Shown here piece by piece: positions 23,509 to 34,711 of a stretch of DNA of 64,000 nucleotides. Below the pieces are notes generated by a model, which saw only the letters and a program-made list of their open reading frames with translations, was not told the origin of the DNA and made no database searches. Both the position numbers and the translations under genes were made by a program. The stretch covers positions 5,817,501-5,881,500 of the forward strand of contig JASJZH010000002.1 in NCBI GenBank assembly GCA_037178975.1. Direction: 5' to 3'. The stretch is from Oscheius tipulae. Its lineage: Eukaryota > Nematoda > Chromadorea > Rhabditida > Rhabditidae. Positions within the stretch are counted from its first letter, which is position 1. Each line of letters begins with the position of its first letter.

Positions 23509-25274
23509 AAACCGTACCTCCCTCTCTGTTGTGCAGTGAAGACAGACTCGTCTACGGTTGTCCACCTAATACATGTATAAAGTTCACTGATAAAGCATAT
23601 TATTGTTGTTTCCGGGTCAATAAAGTGGGGAAGTCCCGAAGCTTCATGGCTGTTACGCATTTAGTCGGCCAATAGTCAGCCGATCCATCTCTGTCTCTTC
23701 TGCCGTTCCTTCACAGAACCAGATGCCCTTGTACAGCGAGATTTGGGCCACGGGCGGGGCACGGGATTCTTGTCTCCCAGACCACCGACGACGAAAACAG
23801 AAATAGGATGATACGCTAGATTGGGAAATGAAGCTGAATCCTCCATGTGTATCCTCCAAAAGATGTTTTTCACTCTGAACGACTGGGTTACGGAAGTTGC
23901 AATGTTTTACAAAGTTGTAGACTGAATCGAGAGCTACAACATTGCAGAACATCAGAAAAATAAAAAATGATGTCTTTACCACGAAAACGTTCCATTTTCA
24001 GAAGGATGGGCGAACAGAAATGCGAGATGCCAACGGCGCCCATATTAGATGCATCATTTTGTCAGTGTCTCTGTCCGATAATTAATGGCAACCTAAGCAT
24101 GATGAACAGGCTTTCTCGACCGGCGGCAGCCAAGAGCGGGCTTACCACCTTTCTATCTGGGGGTGATATCCTTTTCGATTTCGGTCGTCGTTCACGCCTC
24201 AATGCCCAAGAGTGTGAACATTTTTCGAGAAATCTCTGGGCGTAGAAAGAGAGTCTGGACGATCGAAACGTATGCTGAAAAAGTAACACACGACAAACAT
24301 CCCGCTGTGGAAGAGAGAAATGAGATCACGACGGGATTCCTTTTTTTCTTAGGAGAGATTTGATTGTCTACACAGCTTGAGAGATGAGACTTCTCGATCC
24401 TGCTTTTCAGATAGTTCTGGAAAAGAACCAGTGATATTTTGGTAGTACAGAAACAGGCGCCTCAGGTCAGAGTAATTTGCATTATATCTTAGCTTCGTGA
24501 AATCGGCTACCGCCAATATTTTCTGGTGTTCCACCTGAGTTTGTAGATGAGACAGGGTTATCCAGATTACTTTGTTCATCTATTATCTTGCCTTGCGATT
24601 CCGTCCGGCATGCACTCCTACTCACTGGAAATATAAGACATATTCACCTTATAGTGAGTTGATGGTTCGGGTAATTACATGGTTTGGTTGCTTACTATGC
24701 TCAACATACATCTATCGCATACCCAAACGTAGCGGAGGTTCACTGAAATGCGAAATCGCGAGCTTACCGAAAGCACACTGACCCGAGGCGCCTGTTTCTG
24801 TACTACCAATATTTTTAAAGAAATTGGGCGACTTTTGCTTTACTCATAGCGAACTCTGCTTTGTTGCAATGTGACCACGGACAAACAAACAAACGAACAA
24901 ACAGAGTCCACCACAGAAGCCATCGCGCTTTAGATAGTAGCGATCTGCTCCAATCGAAGACCAACGTCGAATCTGCTCAAATTCAACTTTTATCTATAAG
25001 AAAGACATTGCTTGCTCTTTGTGAAGGTAGGACAAGCCCGAAACAAAGTATCGTTACTCTCGAAAGGTGTCTCAGTTGATGGCGAGAAAGTGATCGGTGG
25101 ATCAGTTCCAGTCACTGATAGACAAAGGACCTGAAGGCTGTTTTTGATGTTAATGTTGTCCTTCTTTTGGTGCTGAACACAGAGAGAGACTTGTCTCTGT
25201 CCGTTCCGCGCTCTCTCTTTGGGTCTCAGAGGGGCGTGGCTTCTTCGTCAGTCCGCTTCCGCAACCTGGTCACG
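23509..25274. other. Intergenic DNA with inverted repeat and unsupported frames
   Basis: AATAAA for the TMEM59-like gene is at about 23619. A minus-strand frame at 23656-23982 begins with a signal-like MVKTSFFIFLMFCNVVA but matches no family I know and has no clear splice context. Another minus-strand frame, 24349-24579, overlaps an inverted repeat (24435-24470 with 24778-24814). A short (CAAA)n-type simple repeat with a downstream CATCGCGCTTTA motif lies at 24880-24935. Nothing here is confidently a gene. Confidence 0.4.
24435..24814. repeat. Inverted repeat, ~35-bp arms
   Basis: The arm at 24435-24470 is repeated in reverse complement at 24778-24814 with about two mismatches (core GTACAGAAACAGGCGCCTC). 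The arms are separated by about 307 bp. No terminal element structure or target duplication is visible, so the origin is unknown. Confidence 0.65.
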
Positions 25275-28200
25275 ATGAGGACGTCGTTGTCGTCCTTCTT
25301 CCTACTCTTACTACTCTCAGGTCAGTCTCCTCCCCCTTTCTCCATCCAGCCTCATCCCTCTCTCTTTCCACTTTTTCTCTTTGACCCCGGCGCGGCGCAC
25401 GCGATCAACTACCCTATCAGCTGTCTCTCTTTCTCGCTCCGGAATCGCACCTGGTCGAGGAGTCGAGATCGAACGGGTTCCAGTCCCGAAGAAGCCGCAA
25501 CACTCGTTAGCCGCCAAAATCTCCCGCTATCACAAAGAGAGACAGAGACAGATATAATGGACAGATTTCAGTTCCGCTCGTGGTCCAATGCCAAAAGGAT
25601 CTTGGAGAACAGCCGGATCGAATGGTTTGTTTGCGAATCAGTTAAGAGCCAGTTATGTAAAGGCTGGCAGAGATGCCCATGCTTCGAGCGAGAGCGCTTG
25701 AACAGAGAGACAGGAGACCAGTTCTTTATTAGGGAATTGGATCTCGAATAACATACACGAGACAGACAGGCGGGAGAGAATGAGATCATTGGATTAGCAT
25801 GAGAATCTTGGATATTATCTACCAGTTAGCTCAGCAAAATTCAGTTCTCATTATGCATTTATTTAATTGAAGAAAATGAAGAAACTCGAACTCAAACCTC
25901 GTGTTTTAAACTTAGTGTCTGTAGCAGGTTTTGGACAGAAGCCCTCTACTTTTCCAAATCTTTCCAAGCATTTCTTTGAAAAAATCATTAGTATAGAAAC
26001 GTTTCTGACAAGTCAATAAGGTCCGTAGAGAGGTATTCCAAACAATCTGTAAGTGAAACCTTTATTTACCGTCTCTCAAATAGAACGATATCGGATATAT
26101 GATTGCGTTTAGTACTGTTATCTGTCTGGTTGAGAATGACCATGCATCAGTTCTTCTTCCAGTGTGTCACTTTCTCGTTCAGAGTTGTAGCTGGATACCA
26201 GCCGTCTTCACCGTCCTTTTGCCTTCAGTTTGCTTTGGCGGCTGCACCGCTTTCGTTTGCAAAGGTCAAAAAACCCAAAAACTCACGATAACACCGAGAA
26301 ACTTGACAAACAATGAAAATTTCGCTGTTGCTTACGCATTTTCGTGCAAACGCAAAAGGCTTCCGACGGACGGACGGAGGCGACAGCTCCTTACATTTTA
26401 AAGATGCTGCACAGTTGACAAGTCGAATCCTATCAAAAAAAAAGCTGACAAGTCAGCTTTGAGTTTTGACTCTGAATTTTGCTAATTGACAGCGAAACAA
26501 ACATTGATACAGTTTCTGAAGAGACTGACAGTATGATTACAAAGTTACAGGGTATTCCCAGCCAACTGATAGACTATTTTGACTGTCTTTCTGACGAAAC
26601 CATTAGGTCTAGATCAAATCGCTGATCAGCTTTCTCCTAATCGAGATCTCTCGCCTGACCTTGCCTCTATCTCGGATGTTTTGAAGCGGTCTTTGGCAGA
26701 GGATAAAGCGCGTCACGGAATTTGAACCGGTCCGCCCTGATTTTACACTGTCTTTGAATGAGACTTGAAACCTGAAAGTTTTATAGGAGGATGGCAGTCC
26801 CGGCAGTCAGCCAGATGAGGACAAGATGCGGGAGCTGGAAGATGCCGAGATTAAAGAGGGAAAGAAGATGCAAGATGGTCTGGAAGTAGCCGATAGACCT
26901 GACAAGAACTGTCACGATCGTCATGATCTCTGCAAATTCTGGCAGAGTATTGGAGAATGTGATTCGAATAAGGACTGGATGGAGGACCATTGTCCCGTCT
27001 CCTGTGACGTCTGCAACGGAACCATGACCTGTATTGACCGACACAGACTCTGTAACTTCTGGGCCAATATCAACGAATGCACAACAAATGGCGTCTGGAT
27101 GTTGGCTAACTGCCCCAGATCATGCAAAGCTTGTAAAGGAAGAGCTATTACTGGAAACAGTGGATCTAGACCGGATGGGAGCTTCCGCGAAGAGGATTGT
27201 ACTTTTGTAACAACTCATGAAGGTAGGTATAGATTAGCTTGACTGGAAGCATCTACCTGTCACGAGCCCCAACGAGGCATCAGCCAAACTTGGCAAATAA
27301 ACACTTCCAGACACCTCTCATCGTCGAACTCTCTCCATCAACGACATCCGCAACAGCAACATGAACAACAACTGTGCGCCTACCCAGCAGGCTCCAATCT
27401 GCAATAAGAATCTCTGTTACCATCTCAGGTAACATTTTCATGTATTCAATACTCATCCCTCTCAGGTTCCGAACCTTCGATGGGACTTGTAACAATCTGG
27501 AAAAGCCCATGATCGGGTCAGCTTTCACCTCGCTGATGAGACTGAAGAAGCCCATTTATGACAATGGCCTGAATGCTCCGACTTGTGAGTTTTGAGTACT
27601 TTCTGAAGATCATATCTCCTTCAGCTTCATTCACCCGACTCCGTCCTTCGTCCCGAGATGCCTCTCGTCTTCTTTTGTCCTCACCTTCCGCCATTCCTCA
27701 TCACTCTAACGCCCTGTTGATGCAATGGGGACAGTTTATCGCCCACGACTTGGCCAAGACAACCATGTTGAATAATCAAGAGTGTGCAGCCTGTACCTCG
27801 AACAAGGGACGATGCTTCAGTGTCTTCTTGACCAGAGCTGATCCCACGTAAGGCTTTTTTAGATTCCTAGCATGTCAACTCACAGGTTCGGTCGTTTTAT
27901 GTGTCTCCCAGTGGCTCGTTCCACTCCGGTCTGTGGCTCTGGACAGACTTCGGAGAGGGAGCAGTACAACGAAAACACAGCCTTCATCGATGGGTCGATG
28001 ATCTACGGAAGCAGTGATCGCGATCAGTTTCTGTTCAGACAGGGAGCCTTCTTGAAGACAAAGATGATCAAAGAAAGGGTCTTCCCTCCAGTTGGTGGGT
28101 TTCTTTTCTTTGAAGTCATACGATATCTCTCTTCGTTCCGGGACCCACTCACGTTTTGCAGTAAATACTCAGGCAAAGTTTCGATCTTGCCGCTAGTTCC

Positions 28201-29582
28201 ATATTTAAATTGTGATTGTGAGTCTCGTAACGACCTGTATTCTGTTCATGAAAGCCTACGACAATGACTCTTTTCAGATACGAATATGAACGTTATTGCC
28301 GGAGACGACCGTGCCAATATTTTCGTTGGTCTGGCTGCCCTTCATACCCTGTTCCTGAGATACCACAACAGAATCGCCTCGACTCTCCAGAGAATCAACA
28401 GCCACTGGGATCAGGAGCGTATCTTCCACGAGACGAGGAAGATAGTCGGAGCTGTTCTTCAACGAATCACTTACAAGGAATACCTGCCCCGGGTTCTGGG
28501 AGCCGAGTTCAAGCGTCGTCTTCCTGACTTCGAAGAGTACAACCCCGAAGTTGATCCCTCGGTCGCTAACGAGTTCACCTCATGTGCTTTCCGTTTCGGC
28601 CACGGTCTCATCCAGGAGTTCTACCCGTTCCTAAACGAGAAATTCCAACAGATTGGTGGAATTCCCTTCAACGAGGGCATGTTCAAGAGCATGCACATCC
28701 TGAACAATGGAATTGATCCTCTTCTGAGAGGACTGATGACTCTTCCTGCCAAGATGCCCCAGCGACTCACACCGGCTGTCACTGAGAGAATTTTCGGAAA
28801 CTCTGACCTCGGATCCATCAACATCCAGAGAGGAAGAGACCACGGAGTTCCCGGCTTCACAGCCTGGAGAAAGTTCTGTGGACTGTCCGAAATCAAGGAC
28901 TTTGACGACTTAAAGGCCACGATTTCGAATCAGATTGTCATTGACAACTTGAAGGTCATCTACAAGCATGTCGGTGAGTTCCTGGTGGATTTCCTGAGGT
29001 TTCAAAAAAAAAAAAAAAAGGCCGATCCGGTGGTCGAACCTTGAGCCTTTTGTTCTGTGGTCGGAGCGCTGATCGACTACGTCACGCTGCAAAAATTGCC
29101 TCGGCTTTCCTAGAGATATTAGTCGTCGTCGTGTATGTGATAGTGTTCGTGAAACCAAAAATTTTCAGATGCAATCGACATGTACGTCGGATCTCTGCTT
29201 GAAGACCCCGTAAAAGACGCTCTAGTCGGCCCTACCCTCGCCTGCATCATCGGAGAGCAGTTCCGAAGACTCAGAGACGGGGATCGGTACGAGATTTCTC
29301 CCTTACCAAACTGAACTCATTCCAGATTCTACTTCGAGAACGAGAAAGTTTTCAATCCCTCGCAGCTCCGTCAACTCCGGAAGATCACAATGGCCAGAAT
29401 TCTCTGTGACGCCGGAGAACACTTTTCTTTCGTCCCATCGATAGCCTTCAACACGTTCAAGAATGGTAGGGACGAGTTGTTAAGGTTTGATGGCTGAGTT
29501 TCCTTCAAAATATTTGAGATTCAGATGTGATGAGGTAGCCGATATTGACTTCAACGAATGGAAAGAGGAATTGAACGTCTAG
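25275..29582 (+). CDS. Secreted ShK-domain heme peroxidase (animal peroxidase, SKPO/MLT-7-like)
   Basis: The proposed first exon encodes a signal peptide ([16 protein letters not shown], 25275-25320). The next exon (about 26788-27222) carries two ShK domains with the six-cysteine pattern, [19 protein letters not shown] and [19 protein letters not shown]. The peroxidase catalytic domain follows: [10 protein letters not shown]-like [14 protein letters not shown] (27470-27515), WGQFIAHDL with the distal His (27726-27752), AGDDRAN with the catalytic Arg (28298-28318), FRFGHGLI with the proximal His (about 28589), [15 protein letters not shown] and [20 protein letters not shown]. In nematodes such enzymes cross-link cuticle collagens. 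The residues that form heme ester bonds in mammalian peroxidases appear replaced (see findings). Intron 1 is about 1.45 kb and carries three repeats. Its phase does not match the obvious donor at 25321, so an extra small exon or a different first exon is likely. Confidence 0.85.
25465..25516 (-). repeat. tRNA-like element (A/B box), peroxidase intron 1
   Basis: The minus strand shows TGGCGGCTAACGAGTG (complement of 25501-25516) as an A-box-like block and CGTTCGATCTC (complement of 25465-25475) as a B-box-like block, with a tRNA-like separation. It is probably a SINE head, since no cloverleaf closes. Confidence 0.45.
26268..26395 (+). repeat. Interspersed repeat, copy 1
   Basis: About 120 bp shares clear similarity with the complement of 59868-60005. 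The shared parts are CACGATAACACCGAGAAA, then TTGACAAA, AATTTC, the CATTTT/TTTGCAAAC block and a GACGGACGGA motif near the end. Translated frames of both copies also look alike (TITPRxLTN), but no known protein domain is evident. This is an undescribed dispersed repeat family in this window. Confidence 0.6.
26716..26765 (-). repeat. Weak tRNA-like element, peroxidase intron 1
   Basis: A B-box-like CGGTTCAAATTCC on the minus strand (complement of 26717-26729) is clear, but the A box is weak. It is included because its B box and flanks resemble the other tRNA-like elements here. Confidence 0.3.
29027..29092 (-). repeat. tRNA-like element followed by a T-run, peroxidase intron
   Basis: On the minus strand an A-box-like GTGACGTAGTCGATCAGCGC (within the complement of 29066-29090) is followed by the B box AGGTTCGACCACC (complement of 29029-29041). 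Just beyond it lies an uninterrupted run of about 15 T (the A-run ending near 29019 on the plus strand), which could end Pol III transcription. No anticodon stem is apparent. Confidence 0.5.
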
Positions 29583-29745
29583 GTCTCAGGAGACCCACTA
29601 GCAGATGGACAGATCTCTTCTAGTCAGTATGATCTATAGTTTTCTTTGTGTCTGTACATTGTGTGATTGTAATAATGCTCGGGTACTTCATAAACTTGCC
29701 TTTCTTTGATATGCTCTGAGGCTATAGTATCACAGTTAAGTACAT

Positions 29746-32700
29746 TTATTCTACTGGCGTTGTCGCAACGCTCTGCGCTGAGTTGACACTTGGTCGGCGA
29801 TCCGACGAGGTTCGGAGAAAACGACTCAGACGAGCCAGCTGCTTGAACTTCCTCTTTTTCCTGGTCGACGAATCGCCAAGAGAGGTGGTGTCTGGCTGGA
29901 GGAGAGCCATGGCTGCTTCAGCTGCTACTGAGGGACGTTTCTGACCCTCCTGAGACAGACCCCAGGCTTGCTGAGGTGCCGATTGGCGCATTTGAATCAC
30001 GGACTGGATGTACTTCATGATCTCCGAAGCGTCCTCCTTCGACCTGCATTCCACGGAGACCGTCTTCCAGTACACGTTAGCATAGTCCTGAAAAGCAGCC
30101 TTCAAGAGAGAGTATCACTGTCGTCATTCTATTTTCTTATAGCTCGGCCGGTTATAGGGGGCCCCGATTTTGCCTGAGTTAGATAACCGCAAAAGAATGG
30201 GTGTAGGGCAAAACGGAATACTGTCGCAGTCTCTTGACTCCAAATAAACAAAGAAAATGAAGACAGGCGCTCCTGCTGCTAAACATACCACAACAATTTT
30301 CGAAAGCAGTGTCTCCCCTTTTGTATCCAGCCCTACAGGCAGTGGCAGCCATGTCAAACTCAGTAGGTGGACATTTTCTGTAATACTTTCTCCATATTGG
30401 CTACCAAGAAAACTAAACCTTTGTTCGCCTTCTCCTTCTCGGACATCTTCACATCTACCAAGTGCTCCCACGATATCTTGATCGCCTTTTGGTACTGCTG
30501 TGGCAGGAAAGACTTCCGACGCTCTGTGTCCGAGGCAAAAGGGCTGATCTCGAGCTCGTCCCAGTAGAAAACTGACCAGATAATAAAAATACAAGGGAGG
30601 TCTTACTCAAATTGGCTGTCCATTTGGGTTTGATCCTGTGGAGACGCTCTACTCGGAAACAAGAGACCATTTCACGTTCACCGTTGTCTCTGATTGGTGG
30701 GGAATAGGAGAATTCTTCCGGGAATTCTGAACCAGTTGTAGAGAGAGAGACAGTCTCACCAAATATTCTACTCTCTCTAGGATTCTGCAAAGCTCCCGGT
30801 GTCATGGGAGCCATGATACTGACCGGACTCATCAGACTCGCCAGTCTATCCAGTCTCGGTCGTCTCTCCACTCTCGGATGGAACCCGGCTCTCGAGCCTG
30901 AATCACTTTTTTTGAAACAGAAAGTCGAGAAACCTACTATTCTTCCTAATCATTACAAATTCGGAACATTGCGTCGACGATATAGGCTTCTTCAGATCCA
31001 TAATGAGATCGAATTGATCGACGGGCTCCAAATTGTATTCGCGAACTGAAAGCAAACTTTTTGTTTTAACATTTGGCTAGATAAGGAGAGGAAACCCTAA
31101 AGAACATCAGTAGTCACAATGACGAGTACCAGGCTCTTGTGCAGAAAACAAAGACGAGCACAAGAAGAAGAAAGGCTACGACGATGTCCCCTTGAGTCTA
31201 CTTTTAGAGAGTAAACTACCAGATTGTGTCCACTGCGCACCACCTATTGCAGTATGGTGAAGTGGCCAAATTTAGGTCTAGTACTACCATAACCTCGAAA
31301 TCCTGATATTAATGTCGCACCTTTTCTAAAGCCGAGAAAACGATACTCTAGAACAAACCACTGTTAGTAAGGTGACAAATACCGTTACCTTGAGGCTAGC
31401 GGCTTTCTCTTTGCCAATGCGTACCAGCTTGAAAAGCATACTGTATTGTATTGAAGTTTAAGTTCTGTAGGCCAGTTTTTGACTGGTAACCGCACACCAG
31501 CTTTTCGAGTAGAGGAAACGATACTCTTACATAAGCCTCTGTTAGTACGGTTACAGATACCATAAGCTTGTTAGCATATTCTCAGTGCACACCAACTGAG
31601 AAAAGTTACTGCATCCTCTAGTTTGAGATCTGATACTCAAGTCTGTAGTCGCTAGTCTTTCGGACTGAAAACGCGCACCAACTAACGAGTCTATAGACAT
31701 TTGATTACAAGGGAGGAAGAACAGATGAAGAAGAAAAGGTCAGCCTCCAATATAAAGTCGGCTCTGCCTCAAATACACACGAGAGGAGGATGCTTTTGCG
31801 GAATCCAGTGAGTTCAGTTCGCTGAGGAAACTATGGTAGTCTAGGTTATTCTACCTGTAAACACTGACTGTCTTTCTGGATGGATGTGTACCCTCGTCTA
31901 CCTTTCCAATCCATGATCTTTGTAGAGACTACCTCGAGACTCTAACTCACCCTGAACAATGCTATCATCCTCCTCTCCCAAAGCTTCCCTCCTTCTGAGC
32001 ACTTCCTCTATTAGCCAGGAGAACGGAAAGTCAGTGTCCGGCACGTGGACAGTATAACTGGCTCCTTTGGGTATGTACCTAGACTCTCATTTTCATGCGA
32101 CTGTCTAAAATACTGACAGAGTAACATTTCTTCCGCCGACATCGTCCTCTTCTTGTATGTCCCGTCGTACTAGTGCCAGACAAGCAAAGTCTACTTCAGT
32201 AAGAAGACGACTTCTATCAATTTCTGGGAATTCTGTGTCTACGGGCTCGTCTTCCTCTGCCATATAGAGCTCGTAGTCAGCTGTTGAGCCACTGAAAGAC
32301 ATACAAATGTAGCGTTGTTGGCTTACGGAAGTTCCTGGCCAGTCTCTTGAAAATAGCGGTAGTGACAGAAGCTTATCAGTTGAAAGACACGGATATTGGG
32401 TTGGACGGAGACCTGAATAGCTTGGCACTATTTCTAGCCATAGCCGTCAAAAATGGACGAGAAGTAATGTTGTTTTCGAGCGAATCCGTGAAATTTTCGC
32501 GGGAATTTGAATGCTATTTCTGTTCTAGAACTCACTGGAATCCTTAGCATCTCCTCCTTGTCGTCAGTGGTAAAAATGATCAGAATTTTCTTGCTCGGTC
32601 CACTCTCTGGAGCTTGGAAAACTACAAATTCGTTCAGGTGACTCTGTAGTCGGGACATTTGTATCTCTATCCCTCTGTAAGGTCGTGCTTTCGAGGCTGG

Positions 32701-33165
32701 TCTAATTTCTTACTTTGAAATGACTGATTCTTTCAGTTCCACAGAAGTAGGAAGGGGGCAAGCAATGAACAAGTCAGTTGAAGGCTTCGCCATCGACAAA
32801 ACTATGCTTCTTTCGTTCTGACAGTCGCTATTCACGGTTCTCGAGCGAAGACGAGACTCTATGAGGTCTCGGGTACTGCTGGTGTCCTCATATAAAGGAA
32901 TCTGAGGATAAAACTACAACATTTTGTTGGTGCTTACGGTGTAGAAGTCATCCAACTCCTCTTCTTCATCCTCACTACAAGAAACCCGAAAGTTTAGGGG
33001 GAGACCACAATATTTTGATCGTCTAAAGGGATATGTTATCCGTTATCTAACAGAAATTTACTTTGTCGATGGCCTCACGACCCTGGAGGCGATCCCTGTC
33101 TCGTCTTCTATTCTAATCTCGTGGCGGATCAGGTCTACGAGCTCTCTTTTGTCACAAAACGCCAT
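29746..33165 (-). CDS. MAPKAP1: TORC2 subunit SIN1 / MAPKAP1
   Basis: SIN1 is the scaffold of target-of-rapamycin complex 2 that presents AKT/PKC substrates. The N-terminus MAFCDKRELVDLIRHEIRIE begins at 33165 and matches the conserved SIN1 start (MAF..., I-R-x-E). The CRIM domain is seen as HYRYFQETGQELP and ELYMAEEDEPVDTEFPEIDR followed by LTEVDFACLALVRRD (32170-32360). A Ras-binding-like region (SYTVHVPDTDFPFSWLIEEV, about 32000-32060; REYNLEPVDQFDLIMDLKKP and SEFVMIRKNSR near 30930-31045) and a C-terminal PH-like part (YANVYWKTVSVECRSKEDAS) follow. A 720-bp intron near 31070-31790 carries degenerate tandem repeats. The stop TAA is inside AATAAA. The gene is 166 bp downstream of CWC21 on the same strand, with a TTTTACAG acceptor 26 nt before the ATG. 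Confidence 0.85.
31321..31680. repeat. Degenerate ~178-bp tandem duplication in SIN1 intron
   Basis: A unit beginning CTTTTC..GAAACGATACTCT recurs at 31321 and 31501. Shared downstream blocks are CTGTTAGTA, ACAGATACC/ACAAATACC and a GCACACCA/GCGTACCA motif. A third, weaker copy may start near 31205. Identity is about 70% by eye over the best 70 bp. Confidence 0.55.
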
Positions 33166-33331
33166 TTTTACTTTTGAATTTCTGCCTAGATCTGTAAAAT
33201 GTTAATCTAAGAACGAGCGAAGCATACTGATATTTCACGTTAGTTGTACGAACTTATAATACTTACAGTGCGAGTCGTAGAAGATTTACTCGAGGTAGGA
33301 ACAATTATGATAATAATATTGAAGGGAGGCT

Positions 33332-33880
33332 CTAAATAGCCGTCTTCTTCTCGATTTTTTCCATTGAACTGCCAGGAACGTAGTCTTTGGAGAGGCCGAA
33401 AGCATCTCTCATCCTGTCACGACCCTTCTTCGCGTAATTCCTTCTGGCGTGAGTATTTTTAGCGTCCAGTTCGTCGTCGACATTCAGTTCACCGGATTCC
33501 AGTTGATTCAGAAGCAGTTTTCTGTAGTCGCTGACCTTTTTCTCTATCTCGCCCCCGTCAAAGCCCTGAAATACCTGAGTAAGCAGACGAAAAGGGGGAA
33601 ATTACCTTGTCTTCCATAAGGATTTCGAACTCGGCACACTTCAGCTCGATGGCTCGTTTGCGAGCATGTTGCAGCAGTTCCTCGTTCGGCTTGCGGTTCA
33701 GCTCCGCCTCCATACGACGAAGATCTTCTTCTCCATTGTATTCGACTCGTTTCTGGAAAAAAATGTTTTATAAGGAGGGAACGAGCAAACCTTTGCAAAT
33801 GCTGGATTGGCAATGTTTGCCTGGACGTAGCCATTTGTGCCGGAGCCTCGAGCCGTCTGGAGACCGATGCCGTTGTACAT
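33332..33880 (-). CDS. Spliceosome factor CWC21 / SRRM2 N-terminal-like (cwf21 domain)
   Basis: The start [20 protein letters not shown] is the highly conserved N-terminus of SRRM2/CWC21, the factor that sits by the 5' splice site and PRP8 in the active spliceosome. The cwf21 helix follows as [20 protein letters not shown] (33660-33720) and [15 protein letters not shown] (about 33520-33565). The protein ends after about 155 residues with [11 protein letters not shown], so it has the compact yeast CWC21-like form and lacks the long Arg/Ser tail of vertebrate SRRM2. Two short introns are present. The ATG lies 2 nt after a CTCTTTCAG acceptor. It is the upstream partner of SIN1 in a possible operon. 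Confidence 0.9.
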
Positions 33881-34711
33881 GACTGAAAGAGACGTTTCCC
33901 AAAGGGGTTACAGCAAAACAGAAAAGGGGAAACGTCAGCTTCGATTCTCAGTTTTTTGAAATTCAGAATGATGGCGGCGTTACATCAGCGACTTACGGGC
34001 GGTACTTCAAAACAAATTTATTCAAAAGTTTCTCACACCTTCCATTATGCTTTCCCATTATACCAGCTTTCTCCATTTTCTGTAACAAAATTCTGCTTGT
34101 TAGAGCATGCCTATGTGTTGCCTTTGTCAAAAAAACCACTCGATTTACAAAATCATGCAATCACATACCTGGGCAACCATTCTCCGTGTGATTAACAACC
34201 AAATCTTGGTAGAATCGAACTATCCCCGTCAGGAAGACTCAGTCTTAGTGCCATTAGGTGACACAAAGACCTTTTTGGAGGTCTTTCCTCGCATTATTGC
34301 GTACGAGTCGCAGCACGCTTACCTGGCAAGTAATTGAATTCAAATTTCCTTTGACCACTCTTTTTCATGTTTTGCCTACCTTTACTCTTTTCCGAGTTCT
34401 AAACGTGTCTGAGAACGAATCCCTCGCGTAAAAGCAGTATGAGATTATCGTTTACAGCGTAAAGTCCTCATAGAAACCGCCCTAATCAGTATAAAATATG
34501 CGCAATTTCGTCAGAAAAAAAAAGTATTCATTATTAGTTCTCCTTTTCTCGACGATACAGCCTTAGTCATCTGCTAGGCTGACTGGTCGCTTGTTCGGCG
34601 GCCAAACATTCGCGCACGGCTTTGTTTTCCCTCCTCCTTATGTATCCAGCTCGTCGGAGTAGCGCGACTCCTCAGATCTCTCTTCCTCATATCGCATATC
34701 ATCTCAAATAG
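33881..34711. other. Intergenic DNA with one tRNA-like element
   Basis: Divergent 5' ends of CWC21 (-) and CIP2A (+) flank this stretch. Apart from the tRNA-like element at 34207-34262, no feature is recognised. Control elements for both genes presumably lie here (inference). Confidence 0.45.
34207..34262 (-). repeat. tRNA-like element (A/B box)
   Basis: On the minus strand CACCTAATGGCACTAAG (complement of about 34244-34260) precedes the B box TAGTTCGATTCTACC (complement of 34208-34222) with tRNA-like spacing. It is grouped with the SINE-like family. Confidence 0.5.
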
